NCBI GenBank assembly: GCA_006969905.1
Contig: CP030887.1
Location: 1,240,001 to 1,304,000 of the forward strand
DNA: 64,000 nt
Source of the DNA: Balneolaceae bacterium
Lineage (GTDB): Bacteria > Bacteroidota > Rhodothermia > Balneolales > Balneolaceae
Direction of reading: 5' to 3'
Positions 61,164-64,000 of the stretch are shown piece after piece. Below the pieces are notes generated by a model. The model had not been told where the DNA came from, ran no database searches, and saw nothing but the letters and a program-made list of their open reading frames with translations. Both the position numbers and the translations under genes were made by a program. Numbering within the stretch: the stretch's first letter is position 1; every line of letters begins with the position of its first letter.

Positions 61164-62606
61164 TCAGAGGCTGGCAACTTCAATTCTTTGCTGCAGCTCT
61201 TCAAGCATACGCTTATGCTTTGCACTTGTACTCTTGCGCTCTTCAACAGTAGAAATAGCATGTATTACTGTGGAATGATCCCGCCCACCGAAATGCAAGC
61301 CAATCGTTTTGAGGCTCGACTTGGTAAACTTTTTGGAGAAGTACATAGCAATTTGCCGGGCTTCAACAATCTCTTGTTTGCGGGTTTTCTCGCGCACTTT
61401 GTTGGTGTCTATTCCAAAATAATCACATACATAGTTTTGAATGGATTCAATGGAAAGCTGAGTATTTGACTCCTTAACCATATCTTTAAGTACCCGCTTA
61501 GCCATTGGCAGATCAATGTCATCAACACTCTGAAGCGAGGCATGTGCTAAGAGTTTGATGATAGCTCCTTCAAGGTCCCTGACATTCGATTTAAAGTTGT
61601 GAGCTATGAATTCAATGATCTCAGGATCAATTTCAATTCCATTATCCTGTGCCTTCCTTTCCAAAATAGCATAGCGGGTTTCATATTCAGGCATTTGCAG
61701 ATCGGCACTTAACCCCCAGCTAAATCGCGATATCAAACGTTCTTCAATATCCGGCACATCTTTAGGCGCGCGGTCACTGCTTAATATGATTTGTTTCCCA
61801 TCCTGATGTAAAGCATTAAAAATGTGGAAGAATTCTTCCTGGGTTTTTTCTTTGCCACTAAAAAACTGGATATCGTCAACCATCAGCACATCAATATTTC
61901 TATAGAACATAGAAAATTCACTGGCACGGTTATTTCTGATAGCATGAACAAATTCATTAGTGAATGCCTCAGAAGAGATATAAAGCACTGATTTATCATC
62001 CCCAAATTTCTGCTTGATCTTATTGCCGATACTTTGAACTAAATGGGTTTTTCCTAAACCGGTAGGGCCATAAATGAATAAGGGATTAAATGAGTTTTTT
62101 CCGGGGTTATCGGCAATAGCCATAGCGGCTGATCGTGCAAGTCGATTACAGTCCCCTTCAATAAAGCGGTCAAATACGTAACTGGAGTTAAGATTGGAAT
62201 CCACTTTAGTCTTGCGAATGCCCGGGATCACAAAATGATTTTCGATTCGCTCTGCCGGGTAGTAATCAGGGAAGCCATTCATTTCCTGGGGTTGGATGGG
62301 TGCCATCGGGCGCTGGGGCAATCGTATACTCCGATTGTTTTCAAATTGCTCTGACTTTTCCATTACTATAGAGTATTCAAGCTTGCCCTGAGATCCTAAT
62401 ACTTTTGCAAGTGTGGATCTAAGCATGGTGTAGTAATGTTCTTCCAGCCACTCATACCAAAACTGACTGGGAACCTGAATAGTAAGTGTGTTATCCAAAA
62501 GGCTTACAGGCTTGATGGGTTCAAACCATGACTTATACTTTTGGTAGCTGATATTGTCCTTAATAATCTCTAAGCATTCACTCCAAGCAGATTCAGCTGT
62601 ATTCAT
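61164..62606 (-). CDS. dnaA: Chromosomal replication initiator protein DnaA
   Basis: About 480 residues with the four DnaA domains: N-terminal domain I (WSECLEIIKDNISYQKYKSWFEPI), a short linker domain II, the AAA+ domain with Walker A GPTGLGKTH (near residue 180), Walker B VLMVDDIQFF and sensor GKQIILSSDRAPKD, and DNA-binding domain IV with GGRDHSTVIHA. ATG at 62606 starts domain I properly; an upstream in-frame start adds five residues. The first gene of an operon with folB, folK and a deoxynucleoside kinase. DnaA boxes lie in the region upstream. Confidence 0.97.
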   Translation of the reverse strand: MNTAESAWSECLEIIKDNISYQKYKSWFEPIKPVSLLDNTLTIQVPSQFWYEWLEEHYYTMLRSTLAKVLGSQGKLEYSIVMEKSEQFENNRSIRLPQRPMAPIQPQEMNGFPDYYPAERIENHFVIPGIRKTKVDSNLNSSYVFDRFIEGDCNRLARSAAMAIADNPGKNSFNPLFIYGPTGLGKTHLVQSIGNKIKQKFGDDKSVLYISSEAFTNEFVHAIRNNRASEFSMFYRNIDVLMVDDIQFFSGKEKTQEEFFHIFNALHQDGKQIILSSDRAPKDVPDIEERLISRFSWGLSADLQMPEYETRYAILERKAQDNGIEIDPEIIEFIAHNFKSNVRDLEGAIIKLLAHASLQSVDDIDLPMAKRVLKDMVKESNTQLSIESIQNYVCDYFGIDTNKVREKTRKQEIVEARQIAMYFSKKFTKSSLKTIGLHFGGRDHSTVIHAISTVEERKSTSAKHKRMLEELQQRIEVASL

Positions 62607-62639
62607 AGTCAATTTATACAATACCTCCAGGTATTTTAC

Positions 62640-62970
62640 GCTTTCTGCACCCCTTCAGAAAGCCCTAGTTATCCACAGCAAACATTCGCTGATTGTTCAT
62701 TTATTCGAATTGAAAATGAAGAATTATTTGGCTCAAGTCAAACGATGTTTTTATCCATTATTGAAAGTTATCCACAATAATAATATCCCTGTAAAGTAAT
62801 GCTATCCATAATGATGCAGGGAATCTTACTTTTTATAAAAAACTAACTTGACATGTGTTAACATTGTCGTAATAAAGATTTAACAAGAAAAAGTAAAACA
62901 ACACATACAGGCGGAAAATTTTTCAACAAGTTTTCCACAATTATACACTGAGCTAAAAAAGCGCTTTCAT
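62640..62970. other. Candidate replication origin (oriC) upstream of dnaA
   Basis: A gene-free region between dnaA and prmC. It holds perfect DnaA boxes TTATCCACA at 62669-62677 and 62768-62776, and relaxed matches TTATCCATT (within 62750-62765), CTATCCATA (62800-62812) and TTTTCCACA (62931-62939). An AT-rich stretch at ~62815-62925 (TTTTTTATAAAAAACT, AATAAAGATTTAACAAGAAAA) could unwind. The region also must contain the dnaA promoter. No other gene seen. Origins of this lineage are not always next to dnaA, so cumulative skew is needed. Confidence 0.65.
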
Positions 62971-62978
62971 TCAAGTTT

Positions 62979-63836
62979 TTAAGGCTCAATGCTTATAAAA
63001 CGATCCTTTTTTTCAAGGTCTTTATGAGTTTTTGTTTTCCAATCCTTTTCGGAAAAGATTTTATAAACTTCATTTGCATGATGTTCATGAATTTCGAAGT
63101 AAGCTTTTCCTGTTTTAGAAAGATATCTTCCACAAAAGGCTTCAAGTGCTTTATATACTTTTTCAGTGTTTTCACAGAAAAGAGCTAAGTCCGGTTCAAA
63201 CTTTTTAACCTCATCATCCAGTGAGTCTTTTTCCATAGGAAGTATATAAGGAGGATTGGAGACAACTATATCAAATAGAGAAGTTTCAGGGCCGGGAAGT
63301 TTTTCAAAAAAGTTGTGTTCAAAAAACTCAACTTCAACTTCATTAATCAAGGCGTTTTTTGAGGCAGTTTTTAAGGCATCTAAAGAAATGTCACTTCCCT
63401 GAATTGTCCATTTTTTCCGGGCTTTTTTTATCGCAATGGGGATACAACCTGAGCCGGTTCCAAGATCGATAACTTTCTTGGGATCATCTCTGTTTTCTTC
63501 CAGAATCATATCAACCAGTAACTCAGTTTCCTGGCGCGGAATTAATACAGATGGATTTACAATGATGCGGGAATTATAAAAATGAGTTTCCCCTATTATA
63601 TATTGCAGGGGCTCGTGAGTTGCTCTTCTCTTTACAAGCGCTCTAAGTTCGGTAAGTTCGTTTTTACTTAGAGGGCGTTCGTGATTGATGTAAAGATCCA
63701 GCCTTTTTACTTTAAGAACATGAGCAAGTAACCATTCAATACTTAGCCGGGGTGATTTTATACCTTTGCTTTTGAAGTAATCAGTAGCCCAATTGAGCAT
63801 AGACAAAACTGTCCATTCACCGGGCGAGTTATTCAT
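62979..63836 (-). CDS. prmC: Release factor glutamine methyltransferase
   Basis: A 285-residue protein with an N-terminal helical domain and a Rossmann methyltransferase: VLIPRQETELLVD, VIDLGTGSGCIPIAI (SAM motif I), and the NPPY catalytic motif (Asn194). It methylates the Gln of the GGQ motif in RF1/RF2. Length is standard. It faces the same way as the partial gene beginning beyond 64000, 5 bases downstream of it. Confidence 0.95.
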   Translation of the reverse strand: MNNSPGEWTVLSMLNWATDYFKSKGIKSPRLSIEWLLAHVLKVKRLDLYINHERPLSKNELTELRALVKRRATHEPLQYIIGETHFYNSRIIVNPSVLIPRQETELLVDMILEENRDDPKKVIDLGTGSGCIPIAIKKARKKWTIQGSDISLDALKTASKNALINEVEVEFFEHNFFEKLPGPETSLFDIVVSNPPYILPMEKDSLDDEVKKFEPDLALFCENTEKVYKALEAFCGRYLSKTGKAYFEIHEHHANEVYKIFSEKDWKTKTHKDLEKKDRFISIEP

Positions 63837-63841
63837 AGAGG

Positions 63842-64000
63842 TTACTCTTCTTCTTTCTGATCAGAGACCTGTTCTTCCTGAACAGTTAATCCATAACGCT
63901 TTCCAAAATCCAGTATAAAAGAAATGATATTAGCTTCGACATTACGTTCTTCTGAAAGAGAGCTGCCTCTGAAACCCATTCTTCCACCGGTTTTTTTAAG
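63842..64000 (-). CDS. C-terminal end of an unidentified protein
   Basis: The last 52 codons of a minus-strand gene that continues past the window. The visible part runs from KKTGGRMGFRGSS through EERNVEANIISFILDFGKRYG to an acidic tail ending KEEE. I do not recognise it. It ends 5 bases before prmC and is probably in the same operon. Confidence 0.7.
   Translation of the reverse strand, partial: LKKTGGRMGFRGSSLSEERNVEANIISFILDFGKRYGLTVQEEQVSDQKEEE

Overview
The window reads as a chromosomal segment of a free-living, Gram-negative member of the Bacteroidota/Balneolota branch. Family-level placement near Balneolaceae is inference. Evidence: two secreted proteins end in type IX secretion sorting domains with the NYPNPFNP signature. 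There is a TonB-dependent receptor with a carboxypeptidase-like N-terminal domain, a SusB-type GH97 enzyme, many lipoproteins, TamA/TamB, and PadR plus orphan FtsX-type permeases. Base composition is moderately AT-rich and even. There is no prophage, insertion sequence, CRISPR array or rRNA operon.

Layout. 1-4.9 kb: 3' end of a TamA-like Omp85 protein and tamB. 4.9-7.1 kb (minus): a GroES-like protein, a YitT-type membrane protein with a probable homopolymer frameshift, a metallo-beta-lactamase-fold hydrolase and a small zinc-ribbon protein. 7.2-10.3 kb: SDR and VOC enzymes, a phospholipase D family synthase and two tiny membrane proteins. 10.3-15.6 kb (minus): an ABC ATPase, an ABC permease fused to an M1 aminopeptidase, and a DUF2461 protein. 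15.8-17.4 kb: two glycosyltransferases, one resembling animal PLOD/collagen glycosyltransferases. 17.4-22 kb (minus): VOC protein, BNR lipoprotein, AlaDH/PNT-family dehydrogenase and a T9SS-exported nuclease-fold protein. 22.2-25.5 kb: cold-shock protein, Rieske-glutamate synthase fusion with an unknown partner, and a DUF4402-like exported protein. 25.6-26.2 kb: tRNA-Pro embedded in a tandem GIY-YIG/tRNA duplication. 26.2-33 kb: methylmalonyl-CoA epimerase, cyclophilin lipoprotein, a MORN-like lipoprotein, and a kinase/DUF4153/AI-2E-transporter unit.

33-34.8 kb is the most accessory-looking part: a YdeI/OmdA-like protein, an unknown protein with an HEPN-like motif bracketed by 10-bp inverted repeats, and a 40-bp tandem repeat abutting polX. 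34.8-45 kb: PolX, M14 peptidase, PadR with an ADOP-type permease, a TonB-C lipoprotein, a TPR lipoprotein and an M28 peptidase. 45.1-47.6 kb: TPP riboswitch and TonB-dependent receptor. 47.6-52.4 kb (minus): CotH protein, DUF2911 protein, amidohydrolase, MsrA. 52.5-58.6 kb: GH97, an esterase, and a TPR-propeller/LytS/LytTR signalling unit. 58.7 kb: tRNA-Leu. 58.9-62.6 kb (minus): an operon from dnaA through folB, folK and a deoxynucleoside kinase to two small genes. 62.6-63.0 kb: candidate oriC with DnaA boxes. 63-64 kb: prmC and the end of one further gene.

Functional themes are envelope biogenesis and export, peptide and sugar turnover at the cell surface, riboswitch-controlled vitamin uptake, and coupling of replication initiation with folate and nucleotide supply. 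The points most worth following are the GIY-YIG/tRNA-Pro cassette, the PLOD-like glycosyltransferase pair, the riboswitch expression platform, and the accessory patch next to polX. All functional statements come from reading the sequence and recalling family features; no database search was run.
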